From Hyphomicrobiales bacterium (GTDB lineage Bacteria; Pseudomonadota; Alphaproteobacteria; Rhizobiales; Rhizobiaceae), in the NCBI GenBank assembly GCA_900472485.1, contig UCII01000012.1, positions 1 to 64,000 of the forward strand: 64,000 nucleotides of DNA, in the 5' to 3' direction. The translations under genes were made by a program, and so were the position numbers. The number at the start of each line of letters is the position of its first letter. The first letter of the stretch is position 1. The notes under the pieces were generated by a model. The model did no database searches and was not told where the DNA came from. It saw nothing but the letters and a program-made list of their open reading frames with translations. Below are positions 54,198-63,330 of the stretch, in pieces.

Positions 54198-55271
54198 TTG
54201 CCTATCGATGCGCGCTGGCGGCTTCGGCCGGTTACCGGGCTTGATGCCGCGGTCGCGTCTCTTTTTCTGATTCTGAGTTTGTGCACCATCCCGCCGACCT
54301 TTGCGGCGGAAACGATCGAGCGACCATCGAAATGGATCGGCCGTGTTGCGGCCAACGATGCGGCTTTTGGCTGGCCCGGCAGCGGTTTTGCGCTGCGTTT
54401 CGAAGGCACTTCGCTCTCGGTTACCCTCGTTGATACCGGACAAAACAGCCTGGAGATCGAATTGGACGGCGTTCCTCAACGCCTTGACCTGCAGGCGGGG
54501 CAGCACCGATACCAGCTTGCCGATAGCTTGCTGCGAGGCGTCCATAGCGTTCGCGCGACGCGTCGCACCGAAGGATGGGTCGGCGATACCGCATTCGTTT
54601 CCGCCGAAACCGACGGGTCGTTTCTTCCAGCGGAAGCATCTGCCGAAGAGATGGTGGCAATAGGAGACTCCATCACTGCAGGCTACGGCATTGAGGGTGT
54701 CGGTCCCGGATGCAAATTTACCCCCGGAACTGAAAATCAATATCTGACATATGCCGCTGTCGCAGCGCGTAGCCTCGGGATGGAGCTTACGACGCTCGCG
54801 GTTTCGGGAATCGGCCTTTCGCGCGCTCGCAAGGGCACGAAAACCATGCTTGACGTCATCGACAATGGGACGCTGTTGAGAGGCGGCGCACCTGGTCTTG
54901 CTGACGAGCGCGTTTCCACGGTCGTCATCAATCTGGGGACGAACGACTTTTCGGACGGCAAGAATCCCGACGATTTTGGCGGGGAATACGCCAAGCTTCT
55001 CTCCAGGCTAAGATATCAGTTTCCAAAAGCGTATCTCTACGCCGCGCTTGGTCCGATGATGCCTCAGAAGGACTTCGATACGGCCGAGAAAGCAATCAAG
55101 GCCGTCGTCCAGACGAGCGCCGCGAAAGGCGAAAGCCGCCTGCGATATCTGAATTTACGTGTCAAACCGAAGGATTTTGGATGCAACTGGCATCCAAGCC
55201 GCAGCACGCAGGCGGCAATGGCGGATGTGTTGGAACAAGCAATCAAAGCGGATCGGGGCCGTCATGGTTAA
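54198..55271 (+). CDS. exported SGNH/GDSL hydrolase (CE2-like carbohydrate esterase)
   Basis: A 357-residue protein with a hydrophobic N-terminal segment (AVASLFLILSLCTIPPTFAA) as signal. Residues about 40-140 form a beta-sandwich as in CE2 esterases; residues about 150-350 form the SGNH hydrolase: GDSITAGYGIE (catalytic Ser), INLGTNDFSDG (block III Asn) and NWHPS (catalytic His). CE2 enzymes remove acetyl groups from polysaccharides. The start is a TTG at 54198 with GAGAGG upstream. It overlaps an acyltransferase gene by 8 bases, suggesting paired addition and removal of acyl groups on an envelope glycan. Confidence 0.83.
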   Translation: MPIDARWRLRPVTGLDAAVASLFLILSLCTIPPTFAAETIERPSKWIGRVAANDAAFGWPGSGFALRFEGTSLSVTLVDTGQNSLEIELDGVPQRLDLQAGQHRYQLADSLLRGVHSVRATRRTEGWVGDTAFVSAETDGSFLPAEASAEEMVAIGDSITAGYGIEGVGPGCKFTPGTENQYLTYAAVAARSLGMELTTLAVSGIGLSRARKGTKTMLDVIDNGTLLRGGAPGLADERVSTVVINLGTNDFSDGKNPDDFGGEYAKLLSRLRYQFPKAYLYAALGPMMPQKDFDTAEKAIKAVVQTSAAKGESRLRYLNLRVKPKDFGCNWHPSRSTQAAMADVLEQAIKADRGRHG

Positions 55272-56337
55272 CGAGCAGGAGCTTTCCATTCGGCGGTCAA
55301 ACTCGAAACAATTGGACTCTCTCCAGTTTCTCCGGTTTGTAGCCGCCTTCTCCGTCGTTCTCTTTCATTTCGGACGCACGCTCGTGCTCGAGTACCATGT
55401 CGATCGCAATTATTTCGACATGGGTGCTGCCGGCGTCGACATTTTCTTCGTTCTGAGCGGCTTCATCATCAGCTATTCCTCCGATCCGGGGCGGGGGCTT
55501 GTCTATTTCGCACGCAAGCGCGTTGCGAGAATAGTTCCGCTCTATTGGTTGCTGACGCTGGTGATCGTCTTGATTGCGCTCGTGAAGCCCAACCTGCTCA
55601 ATTCGACTGTGGTGACGGTGGACACGGTCATCAAATCCCTGCTTTTCATCCCTTATCAGAAAAGCGGAGGCGCCGTACAACCGATCCTTTTCCTGGGCTG
55701 GACGCTTTGTTACGAGGTGTTTTTCTACCTGATCTACGGCGCCTGCCTGATCTTTGGCGCCAGGGCAACCTGGTTCGCCTCCGCAGCCATCCTCTTCCTG
55801 ATCGCGCTGCATGAGATCTGGCCCGCGGGATCTGTCGAATGGCGTTTCTACACAAATCCGATCTTGATCGAATTCGTTGTCGGCATGATGCTTCACAAGG
55901 CATATTCGGCTTACAGCGCCATCAGGAGCGGATCGAATGCTGCCGCCTTCGTGCTCGTTCTCCTGGCATGCGGGGCTTGCTTCTTCATCGTGACACTTGC
56001 CGGCCCCAGTCTCTTTGCCTCAAGCCTGTTTGCGGTCCTCTTCGTCTCGGGCTTCCTGCTCATGCGGATGCCGTCCGGGAAACTATGGGCCATTCTGGTT
56101 CTGCTGGGAGACGCATCCTACTCGCTCTACCTCATTCACCCCTATACGTTTCAGCTTCCGGTCAAATTGCTGGGCAAGCACCTCTCCCTGCCGGTTGTGA
56201 CGGGAATATTGGCGCTGGTCACGCTTTGCACGATCGGGATCTCGGTGGTGCTTCTCAAGTTCTTCGAGCGGCCGATGCAGGCTCTTTTGATGCGGCGGCC
56301 GCAGCTCGTCGAAGGAACTGCCGCCGTGGCGGAGTGA
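55264..56337 (+). CDS. acyltransferase 3 family membrane protein (OafA/ExoZ-like)
   Basis: A 357-residue membrane acyltransferase with about ten helices. LDSLQFLRFVAAFSVVLFHF is the family start with the catalytic R/H region (RxxA, LFHF), GAAGVDIFFVLSGFIISY follows, and ARKRVARIVPLYWLLT plus the GDASYSLYLIHPYTF block complete the pattern. Such proteins move acetyl or succinyl groups onto exopolysaccharide or O-antigen. The ATG at 55264 overlaps the hydrolase stop. Which polymer is modified is unknown. Confidence 0.9.
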   Translation: MVNEQELSIRRSNSKQLDSLQFLRFVAAFSVVLFHFGRTLVLEYHVDRNYFDMGAAGVDIFFVLSGFIISYSSDPGRGLVYFARKRVARIVPLYWLLTLVIVLIALVKPNLLNSTVVTVDTVIKSLLFIPYQKSGGAVQPILFLGWTLCYEVFFYLIYGACLIFGARATWFASAAILFLIALHEIWPAGSVEWRFYTNPILIEFVVGMMLHKAYSAYSAIRSGSNAAAFVLVLLACGACFFIVTLAGPSLFASSLFAVLFVSGFLLMRMPSGKLWAILVLLGDASYSLYLIHPYTFQLPVKLLGKHLSLPVVTGILALVTLCTIGISVVLLKFFERPMQALLMRRPQLVEGTAAVAE

Positions 56338-56420
56338 AATTCAACGCTTCGGTGCGCATCGGAAGGATCGCTTTGTCGGGCAAACTTGGCTTGCGCGTGC
56401 TAAAAAACGGATTGACGCAG

Positions 56421-56436
56421 CTCAAGCCGCCGCCGT
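56421..56436. repeat. direct repeat left of the SIR2 gene
   Basis: CTCAAGCCGCCGCCGT, identical to 57652-57667. After one indel both continue to TCATCCGT. The right copy is the antisense of the last codons of eamA, so the left copy looks like a duplicated or displaced gene end. Confidence 0.6.
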
Positions 56437-56485
56437 CGCTCATCCGTATTACAGTTTGCTGTCGCCCCAAAGTACACGAGGGGAG

Positions 56486-57538
56486 CTACGCTAGCATGGG
56501 CCTCCAATAATCGTATAAGAGCTGGTTGGCTCCATAGCTTGCCAGCTCCAATGCAGTGATTGGGCAAGCCTTCAAAGAAGCTCGAATATCATTGCTAATG
56601 GATTTAATGTTTGGCCCCGAGATGCCCATCACTGTACCATAAACTTCTTTACTGGGGCCGTCATCGAATGTGGTCAACAGTTCCATGTTCATAGAACCAA
56701 AGGAGAATCCTAAGTAGATAATTTTCTCGGCCGCGCGAAGCAAATCGCGCATCTTTTCCAGCGTACCGTCGTCCTCGACCCGCTCGGTGAATGTACGAAG
56801 CTGGCGAGAGATAGCAATAAGTGAGTTGGAACGGGAAAGTTCTTCACCGAACGAAATGCCACCACCTGGAGAATTTTGCCAAGGCAATCGGCCTACTTGG
56901 CCATAAGGATGATAGATCTGTAGTTTTAAAGTGAGCGCTTGTGCATCTGAAAGATGGAGCTTAAAATAATTCGCAAGCCAGTATGAGAGATAGTGTTCGA
57001 TGCAACGATCATAGTTGAACGTGATGATCGCAACATTATCGAAGATATGTTCTATATCAGTTCGCTGCACGCCTTCCGTAAGCATTTTTGCAAAGGTATT
57101 ATGCCATGAGTCGCGAACGTTTGCGAAGTCTAGCCGGTCGCCGTTAGACGCATTCACATAAATGGTGCTGACTTGCTCGGCTTCGAGGATCGAAGACGCA
57201 ATGCCAAGTTTGCCCATGGTGACAACCAAGTTATCCTCAGCGTGAGCATGCAGATAGTTATCAATTGAAATGGCTTGATTCATTGCGCTTGCAAGGGATC
57301 GACCAGCGCCACATAAGAGGTTGATATCCGCTCGTCCGTTAGACTCGCGGGCGAGAGACCGGCATGTTTCTACAATATCTATATCGCCCCGCACTAGTTC
57401 ATGACCATGCTGGAAGCGAATATCAACCTTACTTGCGATGATATCCTTTAGTTTGTCGCCGGCTGGGAGTCCGACTTCACAGCTTGCGCCCGCTCCGACT
57501 ACAAATACCGTTTTTCTCTCAAACATAGCGCGAATCAT
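56486..57538 (-). CDS. stand-alone SIR2-domain protein
   Basis: A 350-residue protein of the SIR2-like (SIR2_2) group. GAGAS at 15-19 (KTVFVVGAGASCEVGLPAG) binds NAD; FNYDR near 174-178 has the conserved Asn-Asp; YHPYG at 209-213 supplies the likely catalytic His; IIYLGFSFGSMNMELL closes the fold. Bacterial SIR2 proteins of this class are NADases in antiphage systems (ThsA, DSR, SIR2-Argonaute and others). No HerA, TIR, Argonaute or other partner is adjacent. The gene is AT-rich and flanked by 16-bp direct repeats. I take the ATG at 57538; 57526 is an alternative. A defence role is inference. Confidence 0.75.
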   Translation of the reverse strand: MIRAMFERKTVFVVGAGASCEVGLPAGDKLKDIIASKVDIRFQHGHELVRGDIDIVETCRSLARESNGRADINLLCGAGRSLASAMNQAISIDNYLHAHAEDNLVVTMGKLGIASSILEAEQVSTIYVNASNGDRLDFANVRDSWHNTFAKMLTEGVQRTDIEHIFDNVAIITFNYDRCIEHYLSYWLANYFKLHLSDAQALTLKLQIYHPYGQVGRLPWQNSPGGGISFGEELSRSNSLIAISRQLRTFTERVEDDGTLEKMRDLLRAAEKIIYLGFSFGSMNMELLTTFDDGPSKEVYGTVMGISGPNIKSISNDIRASLKACPITALELASYGANQLLYDYWRPMLA

Positions 57539-57651
57539 TTTCCCAAGTTGGAAATTATTGTTCGCAATATTTGAAGTCGCCAGCAACCTCTCTTCAGGCG
57601 CTTAGAATTATTTTGCGCATAATTGCCGTTTTTGTACTGGAGCTGCTCCAC

Positions 57652-57667
57652 CTCAAGCCGCCGCCGT
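57652..57667. repeat. direct repeat right of the SIR2 gene
   Basis: Second copy of CTCAAGCCGCCGCCGT, covering the stop codon and last Ala codons of the eamA gene (antisense). With the copy at 56421 it frames about 1.2 kb containing only the SIR2 gene. Confidence 0.6.
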
Positions 57668-58525
57668 TCGCCGCTTCATCCGTTCGCTGATAATGATGAT
57701 GAATCCCGCGCTGAGGATCAGGATGGCGCCGATGAAGGTGTTGGCGCCGGGGATGTCGCCCCAGATCAGGTAGCCGAGCAGAAATGCCCAGACGAGCGAG
57801 GTGTATTCGAAAGGTGCCAGCACCGAGACGGGAGCCTGGCGCATGCCTTCGAAAAGGGCAAGCTGGCCGCCGCCGGCGATGATGCCGGTCAAGGCGAGCA
57901 GGACGATCTGGAACGGCGTCGGCGTGTGCCAATGGATGATCGCCATGCCCGCGGTTAGGATGATGAACAGGATGTTGGAGACGGCCATCTGGATATGGCT
58001 CTTCTCGTGCAGCGCCGTCTTGCGCAGGAGCACCATGCCGCATGCCCAGAGAACCGCGGCCTGCAGCGCTAGATAGACCGGCCAGGAAATCGACAGCCCC
58101 ACAGGATTGGAGGCGATCACGACGCCGCAAAAGCCGACGCCAACCGCCATCCAGCGGGCGACGGTGACCTTCTCGCGCAGCACGATGGTCGCGAGGATAG
58201 TGCCGACGATCGGAGCGGCGTAGTAGAGCGTCGTCACCTCGGCGAGCTGCAGATAGGACGCCGCCGAATAATAGGAAATCCAGGCGATGAGAATGATGAT
58301 GCTGCGCACGATCATCGGCTTGATGATCGGCGAGCGCGCCACCTTATGAACGAGCGCCGGGCCTTCGAAGACGAAGCAGCCGGCAAGGATGGTGCAGCTA
58401 CGGATGAACAGGACCTGCCAGACGGGGATGGAGGCGACGAGCAGCTTCACAGCCGAATCATGGGCAGTGAACAGTATGTAGGCAAACACCGTAAGCAGGA
58501 TGCCATAGCCGATGGAGTTTTTCAC
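57653..58525 (-). CDS. EamA/DMT family transporter
   Basis: A 290-residue membrane protein with ten predicted helices in two EamA repeats. The first starts ILLTVFAYILFTAHDSAVKL and includes YYSAASYLQLAEVTTLYYAA and VLREKVTVARW; the second has LALTGIIAGGGQLALFEGMR and LAPFEYTSLVWAFLLGYLIW. It is probably a metabolite or drug exporter; the substrate is unknown. The C-terminal MKRRTAAA coincides with the direct repeat beside the SIR2 gene. Confidence 0.9.
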   Translation of the reverse strand: MKNSIGYGILLTVFAYILFTAHDSAVKLLVASIPVWQVLFIRSCTILAGCFVFEGPALVHKVARSPIIKPMIVRSIIILIAWISYYSAASYLQLAEVTTLYYAAPIVGTILATIVLREKVTVARWMAVGVGFCGVVIASNPVGLSISWPVYLALQAAVLWACGMVLLRKTALHEKSHIQMAVSNILFIILTAGMAIIHWHTPTPFQIVLLALTGIIAGGGQLALFEGMRQAPVSVLAPFEYTSLVWAFLLGYLIWGDIPGANTFIGAILILSAGFIIIISERMKRRTAAA

Positions 58526-58780
58526 GAGGATGCACCAGAGGATGACCCGGCTTGGGCCGACCGAAGAATCTTTCAGGCCTCAACCGATAGGAGCCTACTT
58601 TTTTCGCGTCAATAGGACATTTCGCCGATGGCGTGCACATATGAATGATTTATTCGGGGTTGTGGTGTCTTTGCCTCCGCTTTAACAGACGGAGACGAAA
58701 TGTGACTGCGGCGATCTGTTTCGATCGTTGCGACTTCAATCGATTTAAATAGACTGCGATGCCGATCTGGGGGAATTTTG

Positions 58781-59980
58781 ATGAACGACAGGGCTGGATT
58801 CGAGGGTCTCGAGGTGCGCAGGAGTGGATTTTTCACCAAACCGCGTGCGGCCGTTTCGTTGATGTTCCTGTTGAACGGCTTCATGGTTGGGTGCTGGGCG
58901 CCGAAAATCCCCGAATTCGCCGAGCGGCTTCAGCTGACGAAATTCGAGCTCGGCCTGATGATCCTCGTCTTCGGCGTCGGCTCGCTCGTCATGATGCCGC
59001 TTGCCGGCGCTCAGATCGCGGTGCGCGGCTCGCGTGTCGTCGTGCGTGCCTTTGCGGTGCTGCTGCTGCCGATGATTCTGGCGCTGACGCTGACGCCGAA
59101 TGTCTGGACGGCGGCCGTCGCGCTCTTCCTCTTTGGCGGTTTCATCGGCGCCATGGATGTGGCGATGAACGCCAATGCCGTCTCGGTCGAAAAATCCATG
59201 CGCCGGGCGATCATGTCTTCCTGCCATGCCTTTTGGAGCCTCGGCGGTCTGCTAGGCTCGGCGATTGGCGGCCTGCTGATCTCGCGCTGGGGCATTCTTG
59301 GCCATGCCGAAGCCTCCACCGCGATCGCCGTTGTTTTTCTGGTCGTTGCCTGGCCGATGGTCCTCAGCGATCAGCCGCATCATGATGAGGCCAAGCCGAA
59401 GGCGAAGCTGCCGATGATTCCGCTGCCCTGGCTCCTCGGCATTGTCGCGTTGTTCTGCATGGTGCCGGAAGGTGCGGTGCTCGACTGGAGCGCGCTCTAT
59501 CTCAGTCAGGAAAAAGGGGCGTCGGTGGCGCTGTCGGGCTTCGGCTTCGCCGCTTTCTCGGCCACCATGGCGACCATGCGCTTTGCCGGCGATTTCGTCC
59601 GCGATTGGCTCGGCGCGATCAAGACATTGCGCGTCTGTACGGTCTTTGCCATCATCGGCATGCTGACGGCAGCACTTGCGCCAAACGCCGCGATCGCCAT
59701 TCTCGGCTTTGCACTCTGCGGCATCGGCATTTCCAACATGGTGCCGATCGCTTTTTCCGCCGCTGGTAATATTCCGGGGCTGCAGCCCGGCATCGGTATT
59801 TCGGTCGTCACGACGCTCGGCTATTCCGGCATGCTGGTCGCGCCGTCCGCGATCGGCTTTGCCGCCGAGCATGTCGGCTTCTCGCCGGTCCTGATGGCAC
59901 TGCCGGTGCTGCTGCTCGTCGTGCTGGCCTTCTCCTCACTGGCGCGCTACGCTGACGGCATCGGGGATGCCAAGCATTAA
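58781..59980 (+). CDS. MFS transporter
   Basis: A 399-residue major-facilitator permease with about twelve helices. VSLMFLLNGFMVGCWAPKIP and EFAERLQLTKFELGLMILVF at the N-terminus resemble the YbjJ-like subgroup. FLFGGFIGAMDVAMNANAV and SCHAFWSLGGLLGSAIGGLL are typical of that group. Substrate unknown. I start at the ATG at 58781; a TTG immediately upstream gives the same protein plus one residue. A hairpin at 59989 follows. Confidence 0.88.
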   Translation: MNDRAGFEGLEVRRSGFFTKPRAAVSLMFLLNGFMVGCWAPKIPEFAERLQLTKFELGLMILVFGVGSLVMMPLAGAQIAVRGSRVVVRAFAVLLLPMILALTLTPNVWTAAVALFLFGGFIGAMDVAMNANAVSVEKSMRRAIMSSCHAFWSLGGLLGSAIGGLLISRWGILGHAEASTAIAVVFLVVAWPMVLSDQPHHDEAKPKAKLPMIPLPWLLGIVALFCMVPEGAVLDWSALYLSQEKGASVALSGFGFAAFSATMATMRFAGDFVRDWLGAIKTLRVCTVFAIIGMLTAALAPNAAIAILGFALCGIGISNMVPIAFSAAGNIPGLQPGIGISVVTTLGYSGMLVAPSAIGFAAEHVGFSPVLMALPVLLLVVLAFSSLARYADGIGDAKH

Positions 59981-59988
59981 TTTCGTCG

Positions 59989-60027
59989 CTTTTGATCGGT
60001 AACGGCTAAGCTCCGTCCGATCAAAAG
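59989..60027 (+). terminator. stem-loop after the MFS gene
   Basis: CTTTTGATCGG (59989-59999) and CCGATCAAAAG (60017-60027) form a perfect 11-bp stem with a 17-base loop, starting 8 bases beyond the stop. No T run follows, so efficiency is doubtful. Confidence 0.6.
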
Positions 60028-60107
60028 AGATCGCCGGAGCGGTTGACAACGACCGCTTCGTGATCCACCTGAAAGGCACCCATTTTCGAGGCCTGCGAGA
60101 GCTTTCC

Positions 60108-61361
60108 ATGTCGTCCGCCACCGATTTCGATCCGAAACCGCGCCGTTCCTCCGTTGCCGTCGATGTCGGCGGCGTGATCGTCGGCGGCGGCGCGCCCGTC
60201 GTCGTGCAGTCCATGACCAATACCGACACGGCCGATGTCGATTCGACCGTCGCTCAGGTCGCCGCCCTCTACAAAGCCGGCTCGGAACTCGTGCGCATCA
60301 CCGTCGATCGCGATGAAAGTGCTGCCGCCGTGCCGAAGATCCGCGAGCGGCTATTGCGTCTCGGTATGGACGTGCCGCTGATCGGCGATTTCCATTATAT
60401 CGGCCACAAGCTGCTGGCCGATCATCCGGCCTGCGCCGAGGCGCTGGCGAAATACCGCATCAATCCCGGCAATGTCGGCTTCAAGGACAAGAAGGATAAG
60501 CAGTTTGCCGAGATCATCGAGATGGCGATCCGCTACGACAAGCCGGTGCGCATCGGCGTCAACTGGGGCTCGCTCGATCAGGATCTTTTGACCGCGCTGA
60601 TGGACAAGAATGCTGCCGAAGGCTCGCCGCTGTCGGCCCGGCAGGTGACGCGCGAGACCATCGTGCAGTCGGCGCTGATCTCGGCCGATCTTGCTGAGGA
60701 AATCGGTCTGCCGCGCAACCGCATCATTCTGTCGGCTAAGGTCAGCCAGGTGCAGGATCTGATCGCCGTCTATTCCATGCTGTCGGAGCGTTCCGACCAT
60801 GCGCTGCATTTGGGCCTCACCGAGGCCGGCATGGGCTCCAAGGGCATCGTCGCTTCGTCGGCCGCCATGGGCTATGTGCTGCAGCATGGTATCGGCGATA
60901 CGATCCGCGTTTCGCTGACACCGGAGCCGAATGGCGACCGCACTCGTGAGGTGCAGGTGGCGCAGGAATTGCTGCAGGTCATGGGCTTCCGCCAGTTCAT
61001 TCCCGTGGTTGCGGCGTGTCCCGGCTGTGGCCGCACGACCTCGACGGTCTTCCAGGAATTGGCGCAGAACATCCAGAACGATATCCGCAAGAACATGCCG
61101 GTCTGGCGCGAGAAATATCCGGGCGTCGAGGCGCTGAACGTCGCCGTCATGGGCTGCATCGTCAATGGTCCGGGCGAAAGCAAGCACGCCGACATCGGCA
61201 TTTCGCTGCCCGGTACCGGCGAGTCGCCGGCCGCCCCCGTCTTCATCGACGGCCAGAAGGCCATGACGCTGCGCGGTCCGAACATTGCTTCCGATTTCGA
61301 GGCGCTGGTGACCGATTATATCGAAAAGCGATTCGGCCAGAAAAACGTCGCGGCGGAGTAA
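60108..61361 (+). CDS. ispG: 4-hydroxy-3-methylbut-2-enyl diphosphate synthase
   Basis: [4Fe-4S] enzyme of the MEP isoprenoid pathway, converting MEcPP to HMBPP. The 417-residue protein has [20 protein letters not shown] at the start, [27 protein letters not shown] and the cluster ligands in [18 protein letters not shown] and [20 protein letters not shown]. The ATG at 60108 is chosen because homologues begin there, and not at an earlier in-frame codon at 60060. Its stop lies in a palindrome shared with the convergent LysE gene. A polyprenyl diphosphate synthase of the same pathway lies 0.9 kb downstream. Confidence 0.97.
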   Translation: MSSATDFDPKPRRSSVAVDVGGVIVGGGAPVVVQSMTNTDTADVDSTVAQVAALYKAGSELVRITVDRDESAAAVPKIRERLLRLGMDVPLIGDFHYIGHKLLADHPACAEALAKYRINPGNVGFKDKKDKQFAEIIEMAIRYDKPVRIGVNWGSLDQDLLTALMDKNAAEGSPLSARQVTRETIVQSALISADLAEEIGLPRNRIILSAKVSQVQDLIAVYSMLSERSDHALHLGLTEAGMGSKGIVASSAAMGYVLQHGIGDTIRVSLTPEPNGDRTREVQVAQELLQVMGFRQFIPVVAACPGCGRTTSTVFQELAQNIQNDIRKNMPVWREKYPGVEALNVAVMGCIVNGPGESKHADIGISLPGTGESPAAPVFIDGQKAMTLRGPNIASDFEALVTDYIEKRFGQKNVAAE

Positions 61362-61383
61362 TCCGCCGCTTAAAGCCGGATTA
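61359..61383. terminator. palindrome spanning both convergent stop codons
   Basis: TAATCCG (61359-61365) and CGGATTA (61377-61383) are inverted copies. The first contains the TAA of ispG and the second the stop of the LysE-type gene on the other strand. It may act as a weak shared terminator. Confidence 0.5.
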
Positions 61384-62022
61384 GATATTGCTCGTCAGCA
61401 GCTTGATGCCGGCGAAGCAATAGAAGCCGGCCATGGCGCCCTCGATCCAGCGGCGCGCATTGCGATAGATTTTCAGCGCATGCGATGTCGAAAATAGGAT
61501 CGCATAGCCCATGAACGCCAGAAAACCGGTCGTGCCGCAGATGGCGATGATTAGCACCGCCACGGAAGCGGGCGCGCCCTGCGGCATGCCGAGCGCGATG
61601 ATGGCCAGCCAGGCGAAGATCGCCTTCGGGTTGGTGACGTGGATGCCGTAGCCGCGCAGGACCAGCGATTTGAAACTAGGCGTCTTCTGCTCCATCGTGG
61701 CTGTCTGCAGCTCGCCATTGGCACGCACGGCACGGAATGCCTTGTAGGCGAGATACAGCAGATAGATGCCGCCGAAGATCTTCAGAACTTCCAGCGCCAT
61801 CGCATAGGTCTGCAGCAGCGTCGCAAGGCCTGCCGCTGCGGCAATCGCCCAGGTCATCGATCCCCCGAATATGCCGAGCGAGATCGTCATGCCGGCCTTG
61901 CGGCCATGGGTCATCGAGGTGCCGATAATGGCCATGATGGCGGGGCCGGGGCTAACGACGGCAATAATGTAGGCGATATAGGCCGGCAGGATCTGCGGCA
62001 GGTAGGCAAGGGTCTCATGCAT
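61381..62022 (-). CDS. LysE/RhtB family amino acid exporter
   Basis: A 213-residue inner-membrane exporter with six helices. Diagnostic features are IAVVSPGPAIMAIIGTSMTH followed by GRKAGMTISLGIFGGSM, IFGGIYLLYLAYKAFRA and LRGYGIHVTNPKAIFAWLAI. The family exports basic or neutral amino acids, including homoserine and threonine. It is convergent with ispG, and about 230 bases separate it from the farnesyl diphosphate synthase gene. Confidence 0.92.
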   Translation of the reverse strand: MHETLAYLPQILPAYIAYIIAVVSPGPAIMAIIGTSMTHGRKAGMTISLGIFGGSMTWAIAAAAGLATLLQTYAMALEVLKIFGGIYLLYLAYKAFRAVRANGELQTATMEQKTPSFKSLVLRGYGIHVTNPKAIFAWLAIIALGMPQGAPASVAVLIIAICGTTGFLAFMGYAILFSTSHALKIYRNARRWIEGAMAGFYCFAGIKLLTSNI

Positions 62023-62252
62023 GGAAGATGTCCCGGGGGTGTTCGGCCGGCGCGGAGAATTCTGCGTCTACAGGCCAATACGAACGGGAATGTGTCATAG
62101 ATCACGGTGGAAATCATCCGGCGCAATCATGGATTCTTGTGATGGTGACATTTCCTGGCTGAATAGATGGCCATGGCTGAACGGGCCACGGGCCGGTCGC
62201 CGTTGCCGAGTGGGTGGCTCATCTCGGGCAATACCATGGAGGTGCTTCGGGA

Positions 62253-63167
62253 TCAGCTTTTGCGGTTTGCGACGAAGCGGGCGGTTTCCATCAGAATATC
62301 CGCCTTGCGGCCATAGGCGGACAGCAGGCCGGCTGCTTCGGTTACAAGCTTTGCGAGCGTCGTTTCTGCCCATTCCTGGCCGTGCAGGGCGACAAGCGTA
62401 CCCTTGCCGCGGCCGGCATCCTTGCCGGTTGCCTTGCCCAGGGTGGCGGCATCGGCGGTGAGGTCGAGAAGATCGTCTGCGAGCTGGAAGGCAAGGCCGA
62501 TCTTTTCGCCGAAAGTCCTGAGACGTTTGCGGTCTTCGGCCGAGGCGCCAGCGATGATGGCGCCGGCCTCGCAGGCAAAGCGGATTAGTGCACCCGTCTT
62601 CATCGCCTGCAGCGTGGTGATGCCGTTTTCGTCGGGCGTTTCTTTCTCCGCGGCGAGATCAAGCGCCTGGCCGCCCGCCATGCCGCCGATGCCGGCTGCG
62701 CGCGACAGTGCCAGCACTAGCGCCATTTTTCGATCCGCTGGCAACTCCGTCTCGGGGGCGGCGATAATGTCGAAGGCGTAGGTCAGCAGGCTGTCGCCGG
62801 CCAGAATCGCCGTGGCGTAATCGAAGGCGATGTGCACGGTCGGCTGGCCGCGGCGCAGATCGTCGTCGTCCATGGCGGGCAGGTCGTCATGGACGAGGGA
62901 ATAGCAGTGTACGCATTCGAGTGCGGCGCCGACCCTGAGCGCTGCCTCGGCATTGCCGCCGAGAAGGGCTGATGATTCCATGACGAGGAAGGGACGCAGC
63001 CGCTTGCCGCCGTTCAGGACGCCGTGGCGCATGGCGCTCAGCAGCCTGTCGGGGCGGACGATCTCGTCATTCAGGCTACCGTCGGCGAGAAGCCGGGTCA
63101 GCAGTGCCTCGGTCTTGCAGGCATTGTCCTTGAGGCGGTTCTCGAATGAGGAATGGGTGCTGTCCAT
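62253..63167 (-). CDS. ispA: polyprenyl synthetase (farnesyl diphosphate synthase type)
   Basis: Condenses isopentenyl and dimethylallyl diphosphates to farnesyl (or geranylgeranyl) diphosphate for quinones, bactoprenol and hopanoids. The 304-residue all-alpha protein has the first Asp-rich motif in [20 protein letters not shown], and the second in [18 protein letters not shown]. The ATG at 63167 matches usual starts; a longer frame upstream overlaps the mtgA promoter and is not supported. Product chain length cannot be fixed by sequence alone. Confidence 0.9.
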   Translation of the reverse strand: MDSTHSSFENRLKDNACKTEALLTRLLADGSLNDEIVRPDRLLSAMRHGVLNGGKRLRPFLVMESSALLGGNAEAALRVGAALECVHCYSLVHDDLPAMDDDDLRRGQPTVHIAFDYATAILAGDSLLTYAFDIIAAPETELPADRKMALVLALSRAAGIGGMAGGQALDLAAEKETPDENGITTLQAMKTGALIRFACEAGAIIAGASAEDRKRLRTFGEKIGLAFQLADDLLDLTADAATLGKATGKDAGRGKGTLVALHGQEWAETTLAKLVTEAAGLLSAYGRKADILMETARFVANRKS

Positions 63168-63330
63168 GGGCGCTGTTTGGCATGAGAGCCCGTTGCTGGC
63201 AATGACAATTGTCGACGCGGGTGGGAATTGCGCCGCACTCTGGTCATCGCTTTGTGTAGACGGTATGACGGGATGGAGCATCAGAACGTTTCCCGGATGC
63301 ATGAAGGGGTTGTACCGGGATGGAGCGATC

